The notes beneath the pieces are model-generated. The model did no database searches, was not told the origin of the DNA, and saw only the letters and a list, made by a program, of their open reading frames with translations. Source: Candidatus Saccharimonadota bacterium (GTDB taxonomy: Bacteria; Patescibacteriota; Saccharimonadia; Saccharimonadales; Saccharimonadaceae). Taken from it: 64,000 nucleotides of DNA. Every line of letters starts with the position of its first letter. Positions within the stretch are counted from its first letter, which is position 1. The translations under genes and the position numbers were made by a program. This document shows, one piece after another, positions 43,437 to 49,514 of this stretch. Where the stretch lies: assembly GCA_017537745.1 (NCBI GenBank), contig JAFYKF010000007.1, positions 1 to 64,000 on the forward strand, read 5' to 3'.

Positions 43437-44052
43437 CTAACTCCTCTACTCTTTTAGCTTTCTTGGCTAAATATTTTTCATTAATTATTATAGCATACAT
43501 TTCGAGCCCCATCCGTTTTAAAGATAAAATCGCAATTACTACCGCTAAAACCGTCACCACACTAGACACTACACCGGCTATTGCAAGACTCCCAGTCGAA
43601 AAAATCATCCCAAGAAACGGCGTAATCAGCGTAGTGCCACAAGTCGGGCAACCAGCTCCAAGCGCAATTAATCCCGTAATAATCCCGACTTTCTGCACAT
43701 TCTCTGAGTTTCTGTTTTTCTTATTCCAAAGTAACACAATTAACCCAATCAAAATCCCTTGCAATAACGAAATGAAAAACACAAAAATCCAATTTGAAAA
43801 TATCATATTAACACCGAATATCCCAACAATCGCCTCGGCAATAATTCGCAAATTCTTCGGGAATCCAAGTGCCCCCATCAACTCAAACTTTGTTAGTCCA
43901 TTGGACAACAGATTCATCAAGGTCCCAAAGAACAAAAAAGCAATGATAAATCCTACCCAGAATTTCCTTTCTTTTGTTGCGAGCAGAATCCCCTTCCCCG
44001 CCAACACAAATTCATCGCACCACTTGCGCCAATTAAACCTAATTTTTTTCAC
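43393..44052 (-). CDS. Polytopic membrane protein with CPTC motif, candidate redox partner
   Basis: 219 aa with about five hydrophobic segments. A conserved-looking loop GAGCPTCGTTLITPFLG (132-148) has two Cys (135, 138) at the start of a helix, similar in style to membrane electron carriers of the DsbD/CcdA or DsbB/VKOR type, though no such family was recognised. The long gene overlap with the DsbA-like gene suggests that it re-oxidises or reduces that protein. The C-terminus is cytoplasmic and very basic. Confidence 0.65.
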   Translation of the reverse strand: MKKIRFNWRKWCDEFVLAGKGILLATKERKFWVGFIIAFLFFGTLMNLLSNGLTKFELMGALGFPKNLRIIAEAIVGIFGVNMIFSNWIFVFFISLLQGILIGLIVLLWNKKNRNSENVQKVGIITGLIALGAGCPTCGTTLITPFLGMIFSTGSLAIAGVVSSVVTVLAVVIAILSLKRMGLEMYAIIINEKYLAKKAKRVEELDGNEREVKRSGRGR

Positions 44053-44073
44053 CCTACCTCCACTAATTAGTTT

Positions 44074-45351
44074 TTACTTAAATTCTTTGACCACGTATTT
44101 TCCTGTAGCAGCCTCATTCTCGCCAATCACAATTCCAGCTTTTGCTACAGAAGCAGCATATTTCAATTTGTCACCTATATTTTTACCGGCATAAATCACA
44201 TCAACTCGATTGCCCTCCGCACGCAATTTTTGCGCCACCTCCGTGGCGAACGGTATCTCAGCATCCGTAATTGGACAAACGCAGTAGTCAAGCAAACCTC
44301 CAAATTTTTCTTCATCAATCAGCCCATATTCGTTCAAAATATAAAATAGTCGTGTCAAACCAATCGAAATCCCCACCCCTGGTAGTTGCTGTTCAGTATA
44401 ATAACTAGCCAAATTATCATATCGCCCACCAGAACAAATCGAGCCAATTTCCTTGTGTTCTGGTATCACAGTTTCAAACACCGAACCGGTATAATAGTCT
44501 AAGCCTCTCACAATCATCATATCGGCAATCACTTTACCATTCAGGCCTTGAGCCTCAATTAAACCTAAAATGGCCTTCAGTTCAGAAATCCCCTCTGCCA
44601 ACAACTCGCCGCCAACCTTATCGCGAATTATTTCAAGCTTCGGTAACACCTCATCAAGCGAACCGTGAATCTCGGTAAATTCCTTTAATGTCTCAATCTG
44701 TGAATCATCCAGGCCCTCTTCAGCGTATGCCTCTAGAGTTTTCTCTATCGGCACCTTTTCAGCGTGATCAATTATACCAAAAACCTCATCAGACTTATCT
44801 GCAAGACCAAGCCCAACCAACAGACCACCTAGAATCTTCCTATTTGATATTCGCACTAATATCTCTGGTTTTACAAATGTCTTCAGAGCCTCATATGCCG
44901 TCATTACCACATCAGCATCATAAGACAAAGGTAGCTTCCCACGCCCAATTACGTCTATATCACATTGATAAAATTCACGAAAACGCCCCTTTTGCGCTCT
45001 TTCCCCCCGAAAATTCCGCCCAATTTGCGTCACCTTAAATGGAAATTTCAAATCATTTTCATGCTCCACTACGTATCTTGCCAAAGGCACAGTATGGTCA
45101 AACCGCAGCGCTTGGTCAGCATCATCGGCAGTCTCGTTGGTTTTTATTACCCTATAAATCTGTTTCTCTGTATCTCCACCAGCCTTAGCTAGTAAAATCT
45201 CTGTTCTATCTATTAGGGGTGTTTCAATTGAAAGAAACCCATGTGCATGATAAACATTCGCAATCTGAATCAAAAGGTTATTAAAAATAGCCTGTTTATT
45301 AGGTAATAATTCTTGCATGCCAGATATCGGCGAAGTATTTATCTTTTTCAT
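44074..45351 (-). CDS. hisS: Histidyl-tRNA synthetase
   Basis: 425 aa from the Met at 45351 (MKKINTSPISGMQELLPNKQ). It has class II motif 2 GRNFRGERAQKGRFREFYQ, HisA motif VRGLDYYTGSVFE, motif GSICSGGRYDNLASYY and motif 3 GVGISIGLTRLFYIL. The ATG is seven bases after TATAAT (45359-45364), predicting a leaderless mRNA; Mets upstream lie in or before the -10 box and are not used. Confidence 0.96.
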   Translation of the reverse strand: MKKINTSPISGMQELLPNKQAIFNNLLIQIANVYHAHGFLSIETPLIDRTEILLAKAGGDTEKQIYRVIKTNETADDADQALRFDHTVPLARYVVEHENDLKFPFKVTQIGRNFRGERAQKGRFREFYQCDIDVIGRGKLPLSYDADVVMTAYEALKTFVKPEILVRISNRKILGGLLVGLGLADKSDEVFGIIDHAEKVPIEKTLEAYAEEGLDDSQIETLKEFTEIHGSLDEVLPKLEIIRDKVGGELLAEGISELKAILGLIEAQGLNGKVIADMMIVRGLDYYTGSVFETVIPEHKEIGSICSGGRYDNLASYYTEQQLPGVGISIGLTRLFYILNEYGLIDEEKFGGLLDYCVCPITDAEIPFATEVAQKLRAEGNRVDVIYAGKNIGDKLKYAASVAKAGIVIGENEAATGKYVVKEFK

Positions 45352-45382
45352 ACTTTTCATTATAGCACAGATGTGGTACAAT

Positions 45383-45471
45383 ATGAATATTGGCGCTGGT
45401 CACTAACGCTCCCAGCACCACGTTCGGGCCAAGAACCGAAAAGCAAGCTTTTCGCTTCTCGCCCTTCACTC
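45383..45471. other. Palindrome-rich spacer between hisS and tRNA-Phe
   Basis: It contains CGAAAAGC-AA-GCTTTTCG, a GCTGG/CCAGC pair around CACTAACG, and a GGTTC/GTTC-type repeat. A possible + strand -10 TACAAT at 45377-45382 would start the tRNA precursor here. No ORF is seen. Confidence 0.4.
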
Positions 45472-45547
45472 GGCGCTGTAGCTCAGTTGGTAGAGCAGAG
45501 GCCTGAAGAGCCTTGTGTCACTGGTTCAAGTCCAGTCGGCGCCACCA
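45472..45547 (+). tRNA. tRNA-Phe (GAA)
   Basis: 76 nt with encoded CCA. Acceptor GGCGCTG/CGGCGCC, D-arm GCTC/GAGC, anticodon loop CTGAAGA (GAA), T-arm ACTGG/CCAGT with TTCAAGT loop. All four arms fold. Confidence 0.97.
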
Positions 45548-45643
45548 ATTCGCTTCGCGAATTGACGAGACTAACGTCTCATTTTTTCTTGCTACGCAAG
45601 AAAAAGTGTCGCCTCTACCGCCTTCGGCGGGCGGCGCCACCAA
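45546..45643. repeat. Row of four perfect hairpins after tRNA-Phe
   Basis: Successive stems: CAATTCGC-TTC-GCGAATTG (45546-45564, starting in the CCA end), GAGAC-TAAC-GTCTC, TTTTTCTTGC-TAC-GCAAGAAAAA and CCGCC-TTC-GGCGG. The last is followed by CGGCGCCACCAA, a 12-base copy of the tRNA-Phe 3' end. This may be trailer and terminators plus a remnant of an integration site. Confidence 0.6.
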
Positions 45644-45741
45644 ACCGTATCTAACTCGGCATTTTGGCCGATTTTTTAGTAGTAAATTCCTGTTAAGTAC
45701 CCTACAAAAATAGGTTGCAGAATTTCAGCATTTTTGCAGCA

Positions 45742-45767
45742 AAAAACCGCCAAAAAAAGCGGTTTTT
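45742..45767 (+). terminator. Intrinsic terminator in the spacer after tRNA-Phe
   Basis: Stem AAAAACCGC/GCGGTTTTT with an eight-base A-rich loop and T-run. The spacer 45644-45810 also repeats CCTGTTAA(G)TACCCTA near 45692 and 45783. Confidence 0.8.
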
Positions 45768-45811
45768 GCCTCTGTTAAAATGCCTGTTAATACCCTAAAC
45801 AATTTGGTCTA

Positions 45812-45843
45812 AAAAGCACTATGAGCTAAACTATAGTGCTTTT
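45812..45843 (-). terminator. Intrinsic terminator after 45864-46475
   Basis: An 11-bp stem AAAAGCACTAT/ATAGTGCTTTT with a ten-base loop, about 20 bases after the stop codon on the minus strand. Confidence 0.85.
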
Positions 45844-45863
45844 CTGAAATTCTTAAGTTTGTA

Positions 45864-46475
45864 CTAGGAATTCTTGTATACGTTTCCATCAATATCAATC
45901 AAATGAGCATACAAATCACCACCGCCAAAAATTGAAACAATTTTTTCATAACCATCCAAGTTCTCAATAGTTCTAGCACCATTTTTGGATATATCTATAC
46001 GCGCCACACTACCATCTTTCTTAATTATGTACACATAAGGAACACTACCGTTGCCTATTTTAACTAAATATACACTTATGATGTTGTCGGATTCAGCAAA
46101 GATAGATTTACCACCTCTTCCATCTACATTAAAGTCAGAAATAGTAAGATGAGAATTCTCAACATCAATTGATACGCCATCTTCCCCATCATAACTAAAA
46201 AGATGTGCTTCATAATTGTTAGCAAGATTATCTGCAAATTTTTCATAACTACCATCAGCAGCTATCTCTTCATTAGTATTTTCAATTTGAGTTTTCAAAA
46301 CAGAAACCTGTTTATCTTTTTCAGAACACTGTATCATGCTATAAGCACCAAACCCAATACCACAAACCGCCACAATACACGCAATCACAGTAGCAATTTT
46401 TAATCCATTTCCACTTTTTTGCTTACTATCTACCACTGGCACTACTGGCACTCCAGTATCTGCGTTCTGTTCCAT
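45864..46475 (-). CDS. Membrane-anchored protein of unknown function
   Basis: 203 aa. A short cytoplasmic N-terminus (MEQNADTGVPVVPVVDSKQK), one TM helix (about 26-46), a coiled stretch (KDKQVSVLKTQIENTNEE) and an extracellular part with YIIKKDGSVARIDISKNG and HLIDIDGNVYKNS repeats. It has the same plan as the MNNEQ proteins at 20390 and 21406. AAAGGA precedes the ATG. No family recognised. Confidence 0.75.
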   Translation of the reverse strand: MEQNADTGVPVVPVVDSKQKSGNGLKIATVIACIVAVCGIGFGAYSMIQCSEKDKQVSVLKTQIENTNEEIAADGSYEKFADNLANNYEAHLFSYDGEDGVSIDVENSHLTISDFNVDGRGGKSIFAESDNIISVYLVKIGNGSVPYVYIIKKDGSVARIDISKNGARTIENLDGYEKIVSIFGGGDLYAHLIDIDGNVYKNS

Positions 46476-46524
46476 TAAGTTTCCTTTCTATAATACTTAT
46501 GTCTATATTATAACATGGTTTAAC

Positions 46525-46570
46525 TTTTCCTGAATATCCTCTCTATAGATTGTTAATGTCTAAACAATTC
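46525..46570. repeat. 46-bp direct repeat, left copy, flanking the nuclease cassette
   Basis: Matches 47107-47152 at 45 of 46 positions. It contains the small palindrome ATTGTT/AACAAT. The gene at 46627 lies between the two copies. Confidence 0.9.
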
Positions 46571-46591
46571 GCCCCCACCAATTTACCAGAG

Positions 46592-46620
46592 TTGGCAAGA
46601 GGTAACCTCTGTGATAAAAT
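46592..46620 (+). promoter_or_regulatory. Promoter with embedded palindrome for the nuclease gene
   Basis: -35 TTGGCA (46592-46597), 17 bases, -10 TAAAAT (46615-46620), then six bases to the ATG, so leaderless. The spacer begins with a perfect 13-base palindrome AGAGGTAACCTCT (46598-46610), a good candidate operator. Confidence 0.65.
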
Positions 46621-46626
46621 ATTGAA

Positions 46627-47022
46627 ATGAGTAATTTTAGACAAAAGGGTAAAATTATTATTCCAGCTGGTCGTAACCCATGGCCGCATGAGTTACGCAT
46701 TGCTAATATTTTAGCGATGGCTGGACATAATATAGAATTCTTACCAGAGTCAAACATAAGCACTGCCGACATCCTACTAGACGGCGTTGAATATGAAATG
46801 AAATCTCCTTTTACTAATAAGTCAGACAAATTGGAACGCAATATTAAACGTGGACTTAAACAATCCAAAAACATTATTCTTGACTCATCTAGAATAAAAG
46901 ACATGCGAGACGATAACCTTAGGCGGTTTTTAGTTAGAAAAGCTAAAGAGCAGAAACAGATTGGCGAGCTCATTTTTATTACGAAACGTGGCAAAATTAT
47001 TGACGTTAAATCCTTAATTTGA
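46627..47022 (+). CDS. Stand-alone CdiA C-terminal-like tRNA nuclease domain protein
   Basis: 131 aa. It contains WPHELRIANILAMAGHNIEF, ADILLDGVEYEMKSP with a PD-(D/E)XK-like D48...E57-x-K59 arrangement, ERNIKRGLKQSKNIILDSSR and LIFITKRGKIID. By motif memory it resembles the C-terminal tRNA nuclease domain of contact-dependent inhibition toxin CdiA and related single-domain proteins of mobile elements. No signal peptide, delivery domain or adjacent immunity gene is seen. It is flanked by 46-bp repeats inside a tRNA island, which suggests a mobile cassette. Domain assignment is likely; toxicity is inferred. Confidence 0.75.
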   Translation: MSNFRQKGKIIIPAGRNPWPHELRIANILAMAGHNIEFLPESNISTADILLDGVEYEMKSPFTNKSDKLERNIKRGLKQSKNIILDSSRIKDMRDDNLRRFLVRKAKEQKQIGELIFITKRGKIIDVKSLI

Positions 47023-47028
47023 TATAAT
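47000..47028 (+). promoter_or_regulatory. Promoter within the end of the nuclease gene
   Basis: -35 TTGACG (47000-47005), exactly 17 bases, -10 TATAAT (47023-47028). It points to the short RNA that follows. Confidence 0.7.
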
Positions 47029-47035
47029 TATAGGT

Positions 47036-47086
47036 AATGAAGTTCTTGCACGGGGCAGTATGCTCCTACCGCAGGAGCTTCTTTTT
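47036..47086 (+). ncRNA. Candidate short structured RNA (about 51 nt) ending in a terminator
   Basis: Eleven pairs join 47039-47049 with 47071-47081 (two G-U), enclosing a six-pair stem GGGGCA/TGCTCC with loop GTA, then a run of five T. A near-consensus promoter lies upstream. It could be a small RNA gene or only the terminator of the nuclease gene. A 20-codon ORF (47037-47099) also covers it. Confidence 0.5.
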
Positions 47087-47106
47087 ATCTCATTATTAAG
47101 TTCAGT

Positions 47107-47152
47107 TTTTCCTGAATGTCCTCTCTATAGATTGTTAATGTCTAAACAATTC
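47107..47152. repeat. 46-bp direct repeat, right copy
   Basis: One mismatch to 46525-46570 (G for A at the twelfth base). It ends where the hydrophobic reading frame at 47146-47229 begins. Confidence 0.9.
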
Positions 47153-47229
47153 TCCTGGGGGTCATCTTTCTGGCCATTCTCACCTGGCTCCTGGTCGAAG
47201 GGCTGATCGCCGTCGTGAGACGGATCTAA
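47146..47229 (+). pseudogene. Hydrophobic micro-ORF or gene remnant
   Basis: The frame after TAA at 47143 reads TILLGVIFLAILTWLLVEG, then LIAVVRRI and stop at 47227. It is one membrane helix with a basic end but no ATG, GTG or TTG start. Codons are G+C-rich unlike the neighbours. It may be the tail of a gene cut by the repeat, or a small membrane peptide with a rare start codon. Confidence 0.35.
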
Positions 47230-47239
47230 ACCCACGCAT

Positions 47240-47261
47240 GCGACGCTTCGACGTCGCTTTT
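47240..47261 (+). terminator. Intrinsic terminator after the hydrophobic remnant
   Basis: Stem GCGACG/CGTCGC with a six-base loop followed by TTTTCC. Confidence 0.75.
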
Positions 47262-47325
47262 CCTTACATAGATTTTTTGTGCTTTTTCCAATTTTTGTGG
47301 TATAATAATGAAGAGAACCAATCAT

Positions 47326-47402
47326 GGGTCGGTAGCTCAGCTGGTTAGAGCACGGGCCTTTTAAGCCCGGTGTCGAGGGTTCGAGCCCCTCCCGACTCAC
47401 CA
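47326..47402 (+). tRNA. tRNA-Lys (TTT)
   Basis: 77 nt with encoded CCA. Acceptor GGGTCGG/CCGACTC, D-arm GCTC/GAGC, anticodon stem CGGGC/GCCCG with loop CTTTTAA (TTT), T-arm GAGGG/CCCTC. TATAAT at 47301-47306 is a plausible -10. Confidence 0.97.
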
Positions 47403-47424
47403 AATTGCAAAGCAATTTGGTGAG
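47396..47424 (+). other. 13-bp hairpin that begins inside tRNA-Lys
   Basis: CTCACCAAATTGC (47396-47408) pairs perfectly with GCAATTTGGTGAG (47412-47424), loop AAA. The 5' arm covers the last acceptor bases and the CCA. It may guide 3' processing or stop transcription; there is no T-run. A GCAC-GTTA-GTGC hairpin follows. Confidence 0.6.
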
Positions 47425-47463
47425 ATAGCGAGCACGTTAGTGCAAGCGTCCTCACCAAGTTTT

Positions 47464-47540
47464 GGGCGGTTAGCTCAGTTGGCTAGAGCGCGTCTTTGAC
47501 GTAGACGAGGTCAGAGGTTCAACTCCTCTATCGCCCACCA
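47464..47540 (+). tRNA. tRNA-Val (GAC)
   Basis: 77 nt with encoded CCA. Acceptor GGGCGGT/ATCGCCC, anticodon stem CGTCT/AGACG with loop TTGACGT (GAC), T-arm AGAGG/CCTCT. It is followed by AGGCTC-CGAC-GAGCCT and a T-rich stretch that can terminate transcription. Confidence 0.97.
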
Positions 47541-47594
47541 TTCAACAGGCTCCGACGAGCCTTATTTTGTTAGGAACCTCTGGAGCTTCGCAAA

Positions 47595-47623
47595 CAGAGG
47601 TTCAACTCCTCTATCGCCCACCA
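47595..47623 (+). repeat. Duplicated 29-base 3' end of tRNA-Val (att-like)
   Basis: Identical to 47512-47540, covering the T-arm, acceptor 3' strand and CCA. Such copies are left when an integrase uses a tRNA 3' end. Only 54 bases lie between the copies and no integrase is present, so it would be an empty remnant. Confidence 0.8.
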
Positions 47624-47624
47624 C

Positions 47625-47852
47625 CTACTTAATAATTTCGACCACCTTCTGGTGGCTTTTTTGTCCTCGGCGTATCGTAACACAACTTTTTGCCACATGA
47701 TAGTATTCCGCCAAAGCCCGCACGAGCGCTTCATTTGCCTCTCCATCATGCGCCTTCTCTCGCAAATAGACTACCAAACCATCAAAAGAAGGAGCCGCCT
47801 CTACGAGCGGCCCCTTCTTGCTTCCAGGTTTTACTAAAACCGAAACAATCAT
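47625..47852 (-). CDS. DUF167 (YggU) family protein
   Basis: 75 aa with VLVKPGSKK at the start, VYLREKAHDGEANEALVRAL in the centre and CVTIRRGQKSHQKVVEI at the end, the whole DUF167 domain. The function is unknown in general. It overlaps the upstream gene by one base, and its stop codon touches the duplicated tRNA-Val end. Confidence 0.9.
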   Translation of the reverse strand: MIVSVLVKPGSKKGPLVEAAPSFDGLVVYLREKAHDGEANEALVRALAEYYHVAKSCVTIRRGQKSHQKVVEIIK

Positions 47853-48250
47853 TATTTCTTAGTGTTGTTAGCAATATCCTGAGTGTTGCGCCAAATCATG
47901 ATAAACATCATCAAACCTTCATAGGCAAGACGGACCAAGACTGGACCAAGGATAAGCATTAGTAAGAATGAGAGGAAGCTAAAACTAATCATCGAGAACG
48001 AAGCAAGAATCACATAAATCGTTGCAATGTAGTAAATAATCTTTAGCAAAGTTTCAATCCACATAATCTTGAAGGCAAGAAATTCCTTCAACCATTTCAT
48101 GAACTTGCCTTTTGGTTCGTTCTTGCCTTTGACAAACAAGAAATGGACCAAAATGCCACCTACTAATGCGATAATCGCTGCAATGATTAGCCAAATACCG
48201 GCGTCAGCAGCAGACGACCCTGTTGAGTAAGTTGATGTATATGTTGGCAT
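47852..48250 (-). CDS. DUF4282-like membrane protein
   Basis: 132 aa with three hydrophobic segments (about 19-40, 74-96, 97-118). The first follows a Ser/Thr-rich start. FLAFKIMWIETLLKIIYYIA and the final IMIWRNTQDIANN resemble DUF4282. GGAG is found before the ATG. Function unknown. Confidence 0.6.
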   Translation of the reverse strand: MPTYTSTYSTGSSAADAGIWLIIAAIIALVGGILVHFLFVKGKNEPKGKFMKWLKEFLAFKIMWIETLLKIIYYIATIYVILASFSMISFSFLSFLLMLILGPVLVRLAYEGLMMFIMIWRNTQDIANNTKK

Positions 48251-48333
48251 TTTAATAACTCCTTTACTTAAATGTTACCTCAATTTTAGCTTAAAAAATT
48301 TAATTTGTAAAGACTTTTTGCTATAATTGTCTC

Positions 48334-49512
48334 ATGAATCGAGTTCCGTTGGCTGAACGCATGCGCCCAACCAAATTAAACGATGTTCTTGGTCAAGAAG
48401 AAATTATTGGCAAAGGCAAAATTTTAACTGAAATCGTAAAAAAAGGTGAGCCAGTTAACCTAATTTTTTGGGGCCCACCAGGTACTGGCAAAACCACCCT
48501 CGCCCGTATTTTAGCACGCGAATTTAAAGCAGACTTTGTAGAAATTTCCGCCGTTACCGCCGGCAAAAAAGACATCGAGGAAGTCGTTAAACGTGCTAAA
48601 ACTAACTGGAATTTGAAAACCCGCACCGTATTATTTGTAGATGAAATCCATCGTTTTAATAAGGCCCAGCAAGACGCATTTTTGCCACACGTCGAATCAG
48701 GGCTCATTACATTAATTGGCGCCACTACCGAAAACCCATCATTCGAAGTTATTTCCCCACTCCTTTCCCGCTCCCGCGTCGTTATCGTCAAACCACTCAG
48801 TAAATCCGCCATCCTTAAAGTCCTAAAGCGCGCCTGTGCAGCCGAAGGCGTCAAAGTAAAGAATGACGCTATTGACTACATAGCCGAGCTCTCCGGCGGC
48901 GACGCTCGCAGCGCTCTTGGCGATTTGGAACTCGCTTTATCACTTACAAAGAATGTCACCAAAGACACCGTTATCGAAGCTGCTGGCCGAAAACTTCCCG
49001 GCTATGATAAAAAAGGCGACAATCATTATGACACAATTTCTGCCTTTATTAAATCCATGCGCGGCTCCGACGTAGACGCAGCATTGTACTATCTAGCTCG
49101 CATGGTTCAGGCTGGCGAAGATCCCAAATTCATCGCTAGGAGAATGGTGATTTTTGCCTCCGAAGATATCGGACTTGCCGGCAACGGCGCTCTAAGCCTT
49201 GCTACCGCTTGTTTCCAAGCCGTCGAACGCGTCGGCATGCCAGAATCCGGCCTCATTCTTGCCCATGCGGTCGTAGCCCTCAGCCTCTCCAAAAAATCTC
49301 GCGCCACTACCGACGCTTGGTTCAAAGCTCAAGACCTCGCCAAACAAACTATGAACGAACCAGTTCCTATCTGGCTCCGCAACGCCCCCACCAAACTCAT
49401 GAAAGACCTCGGCTACGGCAAGGGCCAAAAATGGGAATCCGGCTTTCACCTAGACAAAAACTACCTACCAGATAGCATCAAAGACGTAACTATCTGGAAT
49501 AAAAATAAATAG
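48334..49512 (+). CDS. rarA: Replication-associated recombination protein A (RarA/MgsA AAA ATPase)
   Basis: 392 aa. It begins PLAERMRPTKLNDVLGQEE and has Walker A WGPPGTGKTT, Walker B VLFVDEIHRF, sensor 1 LIGATTENPS and sensor 2 GGDARSAL. The C-terminal tetramerisation region includes GSDVDAALYYLARMVQAGED. RarA acts at stalled replication forks. TATAAT (48322-48327) is six bases before the ATG, so leaderless. It converges with the ABC transporter gene with only two bases between the stops. Confidence 0.96.
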   Translation: MNRVPLAERMRPTKLNDVLGQEEIIGKGKILTEIVKKGEPVNLIFWGPPGTGKTTLARILAREFKADFVEISAVTAGKKDIEEVVKRAKTNWNLKTRTVLFVDEIHRFNKAQQDAFLPHVESGLITLIGATTENPSFEVISPLLSRSRVVIVKPLSKSAILKVLKRACAAEGVKVKNDAIDYIAELSGGDARSALGDLELALSLTKNVTKDTVIEAAGRKLPGYDKKGDNHYDTISAFIKSMRGSDVDAALYYLARMVQAGEDPKFIARRMVIFASEDIGLAGNGALSLATACFQAVERVGMPESGLILAHAVVALSLSKKSRATTDAWFKAQDLAKQTMNEPVPIWLRNAPTKLMKDLGYGKGQKWESGFHLDKNYLPDSIKDVTIWNKNK

Positions 49513-49514
49513 AT

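Noticed and set aside
46560-46994. Minus-strand 144-codon ORF over the nuclease gene
   Set aside because: The + strand frame has recognisable domain motifs and a promoter, while the minus frame has none.
47037-47099. A 20-codon ORF within the short RNA behind the nuclease gene
   Set aside because: Its codons coincide with the terminator hairpin and there is no ribosome site; coding is unlikely though a leaderless start cannot be excluded.
47125-47415. Minus-strand 96-codon ORF across tRNA-Lys
   Set aside because: Much of it is the reverse complement of tRNA-Lys, giving the well-known spurious SREGLEPSTPGLKG peptide; the rest is antisense to a hydrophobic frame.
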